NCBI RefSeq assembly: GCF_014133895.1
Contig: NC_050734.1
Location: forward strand, 496,001-560,000
DNA: 64,000 bases
Source: Torulaspora globosa
Taxonomy: Eukaryota; Ascomycota; Saccharomycetes; Saccharomycetales; Saccharomycetaceae
Reading direction: 5' to 3'
The position numbers and the translations under genes are program-made. A model generated the notes under the pieces. It made no database searches and was not told the DNA's origin. It saw only the letters and a list, made by a program, of their open reading frames with translations. Positions 36,963 through 48,802 of this stretch are shown one piece after another; the first letter of the stretch is position 1, and each line of letters starts with the position of its first letter.

Positions 36963-37083
36963 AAAGTACAATGCCCATATAAAGGACCCACTTCAGTACA
37001 TTGGAAAGTATAACGACAAAGAGAGAACCACTGTGTGTCTATCGTTTTGTATACAGGGGTTAACGCCGCTAAGGAAAGTCAAA

Positions 37084-40000
37084 ATGACTACAAAAACCAC
37101 CGGCTCTGGCCAGAAACGTATGAAGCAATCGAGCTTGCTATCATTCTTCTCCAAACAACCTCATAGCCCCAGCCCGGCTGCAAGAAAGCCAGTAAGGAAA
37201 CTAAAGAATGGTACGGAAACTCTGCCGAATGGATTTTCTAAAGAACTAAAAAAACCTGCGAATAAGCTGCTTTTTGTTGGGATGGATGAGGACGAATCGG
37301 ATGCTTCAGGGTTTGTGACAGCCAATGATAGTATCAATGTCCCAGATGTGGTTCAAAAACTAGCAGAAGAAAAAGCTGAAGCAGAGAAGAGCTCCAGTAT
37401 TTCAAAGCAGCACGATCTAGAGGAAGATGGCGAAAAGACGCTTTCGAATGCAGACTCGCCAAAGAACAAAGGGGATTCTAGCATAGCTGCTGAAGGTGGC
37501 GAAAGCACTCTATCGTCCAGCGGCCGAAGGATGAAGGAAAACGTCAGTTATGCGGAGGCCTCTGATGAGAGCGACACGGAACAGACACCCAATGTCCCAA
37601 GAAAGAGAAGAAGAATGCAAACTGAGGTTGTTGATGACGAAGACGAGTACGTGCCTGACAAGAAAGAAAGCGAAGACGATGTGGTGATGGATGATGACGA
37701 CGATGATGGTGATCTTTTGGAGTTGGCAGAGACCTCTTCGCCCAAGGTTGTAAAAAGGGCAGCTAAACTCACACCCTCTCGGCTTCCTAGGAACCTGGTT
37801 AGTAGGTCAAATGTGGATAGAGTTTCATCACCTCCGAAGCATCAGAAATTCAATAAGCAGAACGAGGAGAGGTACCATTGGTTGGTCGAACTGCGGGATG
37901 CTTCCGGCCGTCCAGTGACTGATCCGCAGTATGATCCTCGTACCCTTTACGTTCCGCAGTCCGCCTGGAGTAAATTCACGCCCTTTGAGAAACAGTACTG
38001 GGAGATCAAGTCTAAGATGTGGGACTGTATAGTATTCTTCAAGAAGGGGAAATTTTTCGAGCTATATGAGAAGGATGCTATACTGGGCAATCATCTGTTT
38101 GACCTTAAAATTGCTGGTGGTGGGCGCGCTAATATGCAACTCGCAGGTATTCCTGAGATGTCTTTCGATTATTGGGCGTCTCAGTTTATCCAGCACGGCT
38201 ACAAAGTGGCCAAAGTGGACCAAAGAGAATCAATGCTGGCGAAGGAGATGAGAGAAGGATCGAAGGGAATAGTGAAAAGAGAATTGCAGTGCGTTTTAAC
38301 TTCCGGCACGTTGACAGAGGGCAACATGCTACAATCTGATTTAGCCACGTACTGTCTGGCAGTTCGGGAAGAGCCAGGCAACTTTTATGCGATGCAGGAA
38401 GAAAGCAAACCTATAGCGGGAACTGCCAAGCGATTGTTTGGTGTTTCATTTATTGATGCCGCTACTGGTGAGCTAAATATGATAGAATTCGAGGACGATG
38501 ACGAATGCACAAAATTGGATACCATCATGTCTCAAGTGAATCCAAAAGAAGTCATTATGGAGAAAGACAACTTGAGTAACCTAGCTCATAAAATTGTCAA
38601 ATTCAATGCCGCTCCGCAGGCTATTTTCAACTACATCAAACCAGACACAGAGTTCTATGGATATGAGAGAACATACGACGAACTAACATCGTCAGATTCG
38701 AAGTACTTTGCTGATATAACACAGTGGCCGGCGGTGTTGAGAAAGTACTACGAACAGGGAAAACGGATAGGTTTCAGTGCCTTCGGTGGGCTCTTATATT
38801 ATCTCCAATGGCTGAAACTGGATGAAAGCCTTTTGACTATGGGAAACATGAAAGAATACAATCCTACTAGGTTCAAAAATTCGTTGATAATGGATGGCGT
38901 AACGTTGCAGAACTTGGAAATATTCAGCAATTCTTTTGATGGAACTGATAAAGGAACTTTGTTTAAACTGTTCAATAGGGCAATAACACCAATGGGTAAA
39001 AGAATGATGAAGAATTGGCTCATGCATCCATTGCTGCAGAAGGACAAAATTAATGAAAGACTGGATACAGTCGAGGCTCTTTTATCAGACAGCAATTTAA
39101 GGGATGTTTTGGAGACTGCTTTTGCAAAGCTTCCAGATTTGGAAAGGCTTCTTTCGCGGGTTCATTCAAGAAACCTCAAAGTTAAAGACTTCGATAAGAC
39201 AATTCAAGGATTTGAAACAATCACTGAATTATTGGAGACCCTTTCATCCCATAATCTCAACGGATCATTGCTTAACTACGTTTCTACTATACCCAAATCC
39301 TTAATCGCTGACGTGCAGAGCTGGTCAAACGCTTTCGATCGCACGAAGGCAGTGGATGAAGGAGTTCTTATCCCGCAAAGAGGAGTGGAACAAGATTTCG
39401 ATGAATCACTTGATAAAATACTACAGCTTGAGGAACAGTTGGAGGATGTGCTGAACACATACAAAAAACAGTTCAAATGTTCAACATTGCAATATAAAGA
39501 TTGCGGTAAGGAGATTTACACTATTGAAGTTCCTGTCTCGATAGCAAACAAAATACCTTCAAGCTGGGTGCAGATGGCCGCAAATAAAACAGCAAAGCGT
39601 TACTATTCTGATGAGGTAAGAGCTCTGGCACGATCAGTGGCAGAAGCTCGTGAATTACATAAAGTACTGGAGGAACAATTGAAAGACCGATTATGCAAAA
39701 AGTTTGACATGCATTATGGAACCAGCTGGATGCCAACAGTGCAAATAATTGCTAGTATTGATTGTTTACTAGCGCTAGTACGAACTTCAGAATCTCTTGG
39801 CCAGCTCTCATGTAGACCTCAATTGGTGGATGAGATAGATGGTAAAACAGGAGCACCGCTCAACGGCTTCCTCAAATTCAAATCTCTAAGACATCCCTGC
39901 TTCAATTTGGGGACGACTTCGGCAAAGGATTTCATCCCCAATGATGTTGAGTTGGGAAAAGATTATCCACAACTCGGACTTTTGACTGGTGCCAATGCAG

Positions 40001-40773
40001 CAGGGAAGTCAACCGTTTTAAGAATGACATGTATCGCCGTTATTATGGCTCAAATGGGTTGCTACGTACCTTGTGAGTCTGCTATATTAACCCCAGTGGA
40101 CCGAATCATGACACGGTTGGGTGCCAATGATAACATCATGCAAGGTAAGTCGACCTTTTTTGTTGAGCTTTCCGAGACCAAGAAGATTTTGGATCTCGCC
40201 ACAAATAGATCATTGTTGGTTGTAGACGAGCTGGGCCGAGGTGGTTCTTCAAGCGATGGATTTGCGATTGCAGAGAGTGTTCTGCATCATGTAGCGACGC
40301 ATATCCAAAGTTTGGGCTTTTTTGCAACTCATTATGCTTCTTTAGGGCAGTGTTTTACGGGCCATCCACAAGTGAGGCCTCTTAAGATGAGCATTTTAGT
40401 TGATGAGAAGGCTAAGAACGTTACATTTTTGTACAAGCTAATAGAGGGCCAAAGTGAGGGCTCTTTTGGTATGCATGTCGCTTCGATGTGTGGAATTTCT
40501 AAGGAGATAGTGGAAAATGCACAGAAAGCCGCGGAAAACATGGAACATACTTCTAATCTTGTGAAGCAAAAGATAGCCGCTTTAAATAGTCACCATGACA
40601 ATGTTACTTCATTGTCATTAGGAGTGGAGAGCGATTTTGTACGCTTAGTATTTGGTGACGGCTTGAAGAATACGAGACTAGGTACCGGAGAGAACGTTCA
40701 AATTTATGACAACAATATAAAGCGCAATGTCTTAACGAGCCTGTTCAGCATTATTGAAAGCCTTGACGGATAA
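37084..40773 (+). CDS. MSH6: MSH6, mismatch-repair MutS homolog
   Basis: A 1229-residue protein (S. cerevisiae 1242) that pairs with Msh2 as MutS-alpha and recognises base mismatches and small loops in nuclear DNA. The start chosen is the ATG at 37084 (MTTKTTGSGQKRMKQ); it places a PCNA-interacting motif QSSLLSFF at residues 15-22. Seen: a disordered Ser/Asp/Glu-rich N-terminal arm to about residue 260, the mismatch-wedge motif KFFELYEKDA (Phe-x-Glu) near 324, lever and clamp regions, and the ABC ATPase with Walker A GANAAGKST near 968, VDELGRGGSSSDGFA and THY. All key residues are intact. MCB elements in the promoter fit S-phase expression. It converges on RPH1 across 112 bases. Confidence 0.97.
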   Translation: MTTKTTGSGQKRMKQSSLLSFFSKQPHSPSPAARKPVRKLKNGTETLPNGFSKELKKPANKLLFVGMDEDESDASGFVTANDSINVPDVVQKLAEEKAEAEKSSSISKQHDLEEDGEKTLSNADSPKNKGDSSIAAEGGESTLSSSGRRMKENVSYAEASDESDTEQTPNVPRKRRRMQTEVVDDEDEYVPDKKESEDDVVMDDDDDDGDLLELAETSSPKVVKRAAKLTPSRLPRNLVSRSNVDRVSSPPKHQKFNKQNEERYHWLVELRDASGRPVTDPQYDPRTLYVPQSAWSKFTPFEKQYWEIKSKMWDCIVFFKKGKFFELYEKDAILGNHLFDLKIAGGGRANMQLAGIPEMSFDYWASQFIQHGYKVAKVDQRESMLAKEMREGSKGIVKRELQCVLTSGTLTEGNMLQSDLATYCLAVREEPGNFYAMQEESKPIAGTAKRLFGVSFIDAATGELNMIEFEDDDECTKLDTIMSQVNPKEVIMEKDNLSNLAHKIVKFNAAPQAIFNYIKPDTEFYGYERTYDELTSSDSKYFADITQWPAVLRKYYEQGKRIGFSAFGGLLYYLQWLKLDESLLTMGNMKEYNPTRFKNSLIMDGVTLQNLEIFSNSFDGTDKGTLFKLFNRAITPMGKRMMKNWLMHPLLQKDKINERLDTVEALLSDSNLRDVLETAFAKLPDLERLLSRVHSRNLKVKDFDKTIQGFETITELLETLSSHNLNGSLLNYVSTIPKSLIADVQSWSNAFDRTKAVDEGVLIPQRGVEQDFDESLDKILQLEEQLEDVLNTYKKQFKCSTLQYKDCGKEIYTIEVPVSIANKIPSSWVQMAANKTAKRYYSDEVRALARSVAEARELHKVLEEQLKDRLCKKFDMHYGTSWMPTVQIIASIDCLLALVRTSESLGQLSCRPQLVDEIDGKTGAPLNGFLKFKSLRHPCFNLGTTSAKDFIPNDVELGKDYPQLGLLTGANAAGKSTVLRMTCIAVIMAQMGCYVPCESAILTPVDRIMTRLGANDNIMQGKSTFFVELSETKKILDLATNRSLLVVDELGRGGSSSDGFAIAESVLHHVATHIQSLGFFATHYASLGQCFTGHPQVRPLKMSILVDEKAKNVTFLYKLIEGQSEGSFGMHVASMCGISKEIVENAQKAAENMEHTSNLVKQKIAALNSHHDNVTSLSLGVESDFVRLVFGDGLKNTRLGTGENVQIYDNNIKRNVLTSLFSIIESLDG

Positions 40774-40885
40774 TAAAAATATACTGCTTATATACTGTTA
40801 AGAAGTCCAAATTGAAAAAAAAAACCGAAATAAACCAAATTACCAAAAATTATTCGCATCCATACGACTAAAGTCACTGACCTAT

Positions 40886-44022
<3,137 letters not shown>

Positions 44023-45657
44023 ATGTGGTCGACAAGGCGGCTGTGGAAGTGGAATTTGGATAGGGTGATGAGCAGCGTCGACTCGTGTGCGGTAGGGATG
44101 GGGCTTCCTAGCTTCCGGCTCGATAAGGTCGAGCGAGGAATCTGCGGTCTGTTGAACGACTTCACTCGGGAGTATAACGAGCGTAACAAGCTGAAGGAGC
44201 CGCTGACGTTGAGAATCTCCGGCGGATGGGTCCGCGACAAGATCCTGGGGCGCGAGTCGCACGACTTGGACATCTCGATCAACGTTATGTCTGGGGAGCA
44301 GTTTGCGACCCAACTGAGCCGGTTCCTGACCGAGAACTTCGACAAGTACGGTGTTAAGCCGCACTCAGTGCACAAGATCGGCATAAACCCTGCCAAGTCC
44401 AAGCACTTGGAGACCGCCACGACGAAGCTGTTTGGCGTGGAGGTGGACTTTGTTAATCTGAGATCGGAGGAGTATTCGGATCACTCCCGCATACCGGTGA
44501 CGAAATTTGGCACCGCCAGGGAGGATGCCCTTAGACGTGATGCTACGCTGAACGCTCTGTTTTACAATATCCAACTGAATCGGGTCGAGGACTTCACCGG
44601 GACGGGACTGCAGGACTTGAAAAACGGCATACTAAGAACTCCGCTGCCGCCAAGGCAGACGTTTCTTGATGATCCGCTGCGGGTGCTGAGACTGATTAGG
44701 TTTGCGTCGAGGTATAATTTCCGCATCGAGGACAGCGTCCTGAAGGAGATGCAGGACCCGGAGATCAATGCGGCTTTCAGTACCAAGGTTTCTAACGAAA
44801 GGATCGGCACTGAGGTGGAGAAAATTTTGGAGGGCCCCAACCCTTTGCTGGGCTTGGCTTTGATCCAAAAGACTCATATAGAGAATGTTGTTTTCTCGTG
44901 GCACCATGACGTGGATCTCATCAATTTCAACAAACAGCATTGTAAAGATCTGCCAGTCATTGACAGGCTCTATGACGATGGCGTGTTGAATGCTCATCTA
45001 TGCAAGGTAGTCGAAAACTTTGAGTCGTTTGTCAGCGATTTGGGTACTTTATCTTCTTTGATGGCGGGATCTGCGGAATGGAAGCGATCTTTCATCTTAT
45101 CTGCATGTCTGATGCCAATGGAGGGCCTAAAGATAATCTGGACTACGAGGAAAACGATGAACAATACTATGCCCGCTGTGGAGAGCATTCTAAAAGATGG
45201 ACTCAAGATTGGTAAAAACGGAGCGGCCCAGGTCTCAAGAGTTGTCGATTCGCTGACTTCCTACGAGCAAATGATCAAGAAGTTTTCTGAAGACAGGGCT
45301 CAGTTGTCAAGGTCAGATATTGGAATCTTTCTGAGAAGTCTTAAAGGTGACTGGCAAATTACTCATTTTGTCTCACTGTTCAAGCAATACCCTGGGTGTG
45401 AGAAACGACAATTAGTTCAGGTCATGGAGCAATACGCATCCTTTTACGATTATGTCTACGCCGAACAGTTGGAAAATTGCCATGATATGAAACCTTTGAT
45501 CAATGGTAAAGAAATGGTGAGCCTATTGAAGATGAAGGGTGGCCCATGGTTAGGCAAAATTAATGATAGAGCCATAATGTGGCAGTTGGACCACCCCTCG
45601 GGAACTTCTGAAGAGTTGTTAGATTACGTAAAGTCCATTTTGCCAGAATATACATGA
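44023..45657 (+). CDS. CCA1: CCA1, tRNA CCA-adding enzyme
   Basis: A 544-residue class II tRNA nucleotidyltransferase (S. cerevisiae 546) that adds or repairs the 3' CCA of all tRNAs in nucleus, cytosol and mitochondria. Seen: the nucleotidyltransferase motif with GGWVRD at about residues 66-71 and the catalytic DLD near 81, then RRDATLNALF, the basic-acidic motif DDPLRVLRLIRFASRYNF and downstream helical parts. The N-terminus MWSTRRLWKWNLDRVM is an amphipathic, basic mitochondrial presequence; further in-frame Mets at residues 16 and 26 could start cytosolic and nuclear forms. Known: S. cerevisiae CCA1 uses three in-frame AUGs (codons 1, 10, 18) in this way. It converges on BCK2 with 148 bases between. 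Confidence 0.97.
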   Translation: MWSTRRLWKWNLDRVMSSVDSCAVGMGLPSFRLDKVERGICGLLNDFTREYNERNKLKEPLTLRISGGWVRDKILGRESHDLDISINVMSGEQFATQLSRFLTENFDKYGVKPHSVHKIGINPAKSKHLETATTKLFGVEVDFVNLRSEEYSDHSRIPVTKFGTAREDALRRDATLNALFYNIQLNRVEDFTGTGLQDLKNGILRTPLPPRQTFLDDPLRVLRLIRFASRYNFRIEDSVLKEMQDPEINAAFSTKVSNERIGTEVEKILEGPNPLLGLALIQKTHIENVVFSWHHDVDLINFNKQHCKDLPVIDRLYDDGVLNAHLCKVVENFESFVSDLGTLSSLMAGSAEWKRSFILSACLMPMEGLKIIWTTRKTMNNTMPAVESILKDGLKIGKNGAAQVSRVVDSLTSYEQMIKKFSEDRAQLSRSDIGIFLRSLKGDWQITHFVSLFKQYPGCEKRQLVQVMEQYASFYDYVYAEQLENCHDMKPLINGKEMVSLLKMKGGPWLGKINDRAIMWQLDHPSGTSEELLDYVKSILPEYT

Positions 45658-45805
45658 TTTCAGGTCAACGGCAGGAGAAATGAATGTTCATCAAGGCTGT
45701 TAAAGGTACGTAAGTATATCTAGATATGATTAAAAAAGAACTGATAAACTAAGAATAAATGCAATTTTATGACTTGTATTGACTTTTTGCTTATTGGAAC
45801 CGTGC

Positions 45806-48244
45806 TCAACCTCTGTTTGGCTGATACATGTAGGGAGTATCATTCATCTCACCGCCGATCCCAAGTGAGTCAGTAATGGCCTCAAGATCACTGTTGATAG
45901 CTTTCCACTGACCCATGGAATATAGAGGAAGCGGTTGTCCAGCTTTTGGACCTGCGTGAGAGAGAGAGTTGGCATGAGCACCCAATCGATCGAAGTTGCG
46001 ATGGTAAACGCCTGAATTTCCGACTTCTTCTACCGAGACTGTGGCATTTGTTCCTGGGGAAAAGTTCGCAATGGACGTGACCGCTGAATTCTGTCCATTT
46101 GCTGAAGTACCTTCTACCGCTTCAACTTGACCACTACTGTTCGAACCTCCAGGAGATATTTCCTTTTGTTTGTTGAGAAAATTGCCTGAATTGACAAAAT
46201 CGAATTCCATGTCCACTTGGTGCGATTGTTCGTCTTGCTGGTAATTATGTCCTAGGAATATTTGACTTTCAAAGGCTTCATATTCCAGGCTTTCAACCGC
46301 AGTTGTACCGCCAGACAAGTTAAAAGCTGAAGCGGGAATAGTCTTTTCACGAATCCCCGCTCCACCTGGTCCTGCATCGATCAGTGAGTAACAGCCTTGA
46401 TCCTGCCAATGACCTATTACTATATTATCACTGACAGATGAGGTGGATTTCGTTAGGATCGAACCTCCTTGGCTACTACTAGTGCTGCCTTCGTGAGGCA
46501 AAAATGCATCAAGGACATCGATATTTTGATGGCTACGTTTAGTCTCCCGATCATTGGTGTTGAATCCCCTGTGCGCCCCTTGCGACGGAACTATTTGTCC
46601 TATGCTATCTTCAACCTTTGTCTCCAATGCTTTTGTCATACTTCTCAGCGCTGGTAAGTTGTCTACAGGGGTTGGAATATCTGATTCTTCGAAGAGGAGT
46701 TCTGATGAACTGTCCCGATCTAGTACAGGCTGTGATACGTTGAGGGTGCTATGATTCCCTGCAGGGTTTATACTGCTGATGCTGTTCACGAGGTTGCCGA
46801 AGCTACCTGTCTGACTGGCAAGCGTGAGATCCATCGCGCTTGGAGTTGAAGAAGCAGAGGTGTTGGACGGGACTGAGTAACCTGAAGTAAAAGGTGGCGG
46901 TGTCACCAGCGATGACGAAGAAGGCGTAACTACGCTTTGATTTCCACTGCTGTTCACAACTGTCGAATTCGTTGCCGATGAGTTGTACAACCGATGTGAC
47001 TCTGAGATCGATTCCTGCTTCCTTCTATGTTTGGCTGCGCTCCCACTCCTATTTGCCATCTGGGAGTCTAGAAACGATTCCGCTCCTATGAAGCTACCGG
47101 CATCCTGTGAATCTGCCCGACTATGGGAACTAACAGCATGAGTGTATGATCCGCGAGTGCCTGAGCGCGGCCTTGCTGGTGAGGCCGTCCTTATTGGAGA
47201 CCGGTAGGAAATCGACGATATGGAAGACGCTGACATGTTCTTCCGAAGAGCTGGAACCATAGTTGATTGTAGTTGTTCTTGAGCATTATGACTCAGAGAT
47301 AATAACGAAGACTCGGACCCGCCCGTATTCGCTCTTTTCCTACTGAACATTTTGCTAAATGCTATGGACGCATCATTTTCATCAGCGTGCTTCTTAGCAC
47401 CGATTACTGATTCTGAAAAAGATGCCTTACTGTATGGGTAAGCTCCCAGTTCGGCAGCACTAGAAGCATGGTTTGTGCCCAGATAGCGATATTCCATAGG
47501 CGATTCAACAGATTCTACATTCGGGTTACCACCACCTAAGTAGCCAACTTTACGAGGCGAATCACCCACAAAACGACCAATCGGAGCGGGCTTGACTAAG
47601 TTTGGACTGTAGACCGACTTTGGAACGACTTCTTCTGAGAGCAAGCCTGGGACTGGCTCATTTCCTCTGTTATGCGCGGACGAACCATGAAACTTGCCAT
47701 ATTTCAAAAAAGAGCCATAAGATCTCTTAGCCGGGGCGCTGGTCGTGCTGACAGCGTAAGGATCAGACATAACTTCATTTTCTGCACATGAGACTAAGTT
47801 GGAGCCACCAATAACCGCTGGGGGAGCCTTCGACGAGCCAAAGATCTTCAGCATTCTGCTCCTGGAAGATTTTTTCTTCGAATTCAAAACGGGCGACGCT
47901 CCCGCAGTAGGAAGCTCTGGCGTGTGAACGGACGTTACGCTGTCTTCAGATGCTGAATCCTGAACCGTGTAGTTAACAAACACCATCTCGCCATTTTTCT
48001 TCTTGCTTTTCCTGGACCGATAAACGGGCCGTTTTGTGCCCTTCTTGGGATCCTCCATCAGCACCTTCTTGGGACTGCTCATAATATTGACCCCGGGGGT
48101 ACTCGGCGTGCTGCCATTAGCACTATCGGATCCATTTGATTGCAGCGAAGACGCTGCAGAAGACCGCCTGTAGTAATGAGGAATCTTCCACTTGTTCACA
48201 GATTCAGCCCCGGAACTAGAAATCCGCGGACTCTGCTTTGACAT
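45806..48244 (-). CDS. BCK2: BCK2, G1/S cyclin-gene activator
   Basis: An 812-residue, largely disordered Ser/Asn/Thr-rich protein (S. cerevisiae Bck2 is 851). The start chosen is the ATG at 48244 (MSKQSPRISS); the 50 upstream open codons contain no ATG. Seen: the conserved N-terminal block ESVNKWKIPHYYRRS, MSSPKKVLMEDPKK, GEMVFVNYTVQDSASEDS and SRMLKIFGSSK, then KRSYGSFLKYGK; the rest is low-complexity with a conserved end near residue 790. No catalytic domain. Known: Bck2 activates CLN, SWI4 and M/G1 genes in parallel with Cln3-Cdk and was found as a suppressor of cell-wall kinase mutants. Neighbours CCA1 and DNF1 are as in S. cerevisiae (YER168C-167W-166W). Confidence 0.92.
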   Translation of the reverse strand: MSKQSPRISSSGAESVNKWKIPHYYRRSSAASSLQSNGSDSANGSTPSTPGVNIMSSPKKVLMEDPKKGTKRPVYRSRKSKKKNGEMVFVNYTVQDSASEDSVTSVHTPELPTAGASPVLNSKKKSSRSRMLKIFGSSKAPPAVIGGSNLVSCAENEVMSDPYAVSTTSAPAKRSYGSFLKYGKFHGSSAHNRGNEPVPGLLSEEVVPKSVYSPNLVKPAPIGRFVGDSPRKVGYLGGGNPNVESVESPMEYRYLGTNHASSAAELGAYPYSKASFSESVIGAKKHADENDASIAFSKMFSRKRANTGGSESSLLSLSHNAQEQLQSTMVPALRKNMSASSISSISYRSPIRTASPARPRSGTRGSYTHAVSSHSRADSQDAGSFIGAESFLDSQMANRSGSAAKHRRKQESISESHRLYNSSATNSTVVNSSGNQSVVTPSSSSLVTPPPFTSGYSVPSNTSASSTPSAMDLTLASQTGSFGNLVNSISSINPAGNHSTLNVSQPVLDRDSSSELLFEESDIPTPVDNLPALRSMTKALETKVEDSIGQIVPSQGAHRGFNTNDRETKRSHQNIDVLDAFLPHEGSTSSSQGGSILTKSTSSVSDNIVIGHWQDQGCYSLIDAGPGGAGIREKTIPASAFNLSGGTTAVESLEYEAFESQIFLGHNYQQDEQSHQVDMEFDFVNSGNFLNKQKEISPGGSNSSGQVEAVEGTSANGQNSAVTSIANFSPGTNATVSVEEVGNSGVYHRNFDRLGAHANSLSHAGPKAGQPLPLYSMGQWKAINSDLEAITDSLGIGGEMNDTPYMYQPNRG

Positions 48245-48802
48245 CAAACAATTGCAGCTTTTCAAGGCCCTCCAATTCAACAAGCAGTTCTGCTTCGCGA
48301 GAACCTCGATCAGTATTCCTCGCCGTAATGGCTCAATGCACCAGTAGTTTATGCAACTCTTATTCCCTACGGAAAGACTCAAATACGCTATCAAAAGCAG
48401 ATATTACTGATTTAAAGACGAACACCGTTCTAAAATCATGCAACTACGGCTTGCTAAGCCTTCAGTAACCGATTTTTCCCGTTTTTCCGCAGCAAACTCA
48501 GTTCCTCGAACTCGTGCCAACCCAGAAACTGATCGCTAAGATCTCAGAGGAGCTCTTTGACCTGAGATCTCGATAATTAGATTCTCACAGATCTCAAAAG
48601 CCTGCCCAATTTCTCGGTTTCCTGCCTTATAAAGCTGCGTCAGTTGACGAAAAAGCGACAAAATCCGATCAGATGAAAAGAGGGCTGGCAAAGATTCAAG
48701 TCATCAAAGACGTAGCGGATTTTATCAGATCACGGCTAAAACATTGATTCGACGGGCAGTGCAGGCCGCTCTGCCGTCCATTGGTGCTGTTCATCATTCT
48801 AT
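48245..48802. other. BCK2 upstream / DNF1 downstream intergenic region
   Basis: 558 bases between two minus-strand genes. It contains a perfect 9-bp inverted repeat (listed separately) and a further AGATCTCA copy at 48590-48597. No ORF or tRNA was supported. Confidence 0.5.
48539..48570. repeat. AGATCTCAG inverted repeat upstream of BCK2
   Basis: AGATCTCAG at 48539-48547 and its exact reverse complement CTGAGATCT at 48562-48570, with 14 bases between, about 300 bases before the BCK2 ATG. A third, direct copy of AGATCTCA lies about 20 bases further. No known factor assigned. Confidence 0.55.

Larger units (their letters stand above)
36054..37083. other. ADK2-MSH6 divergent intergenic region
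   Basis: A 1030-base gap, the second longest in the window. Near MSH6 it has an MCB cell-cycle element; in the middle it has a perfect URS1 site, about 480 bases from MSH6 and 540 from ADK2, too far for either in the usual way. Minus-strand frames at 36254-36520 (no in-frame ATG until late) and 36618-36830 (no early ATG) are open but not convincing genes. An unannotated meiotic transcript is possible. Confidence 0.5.
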
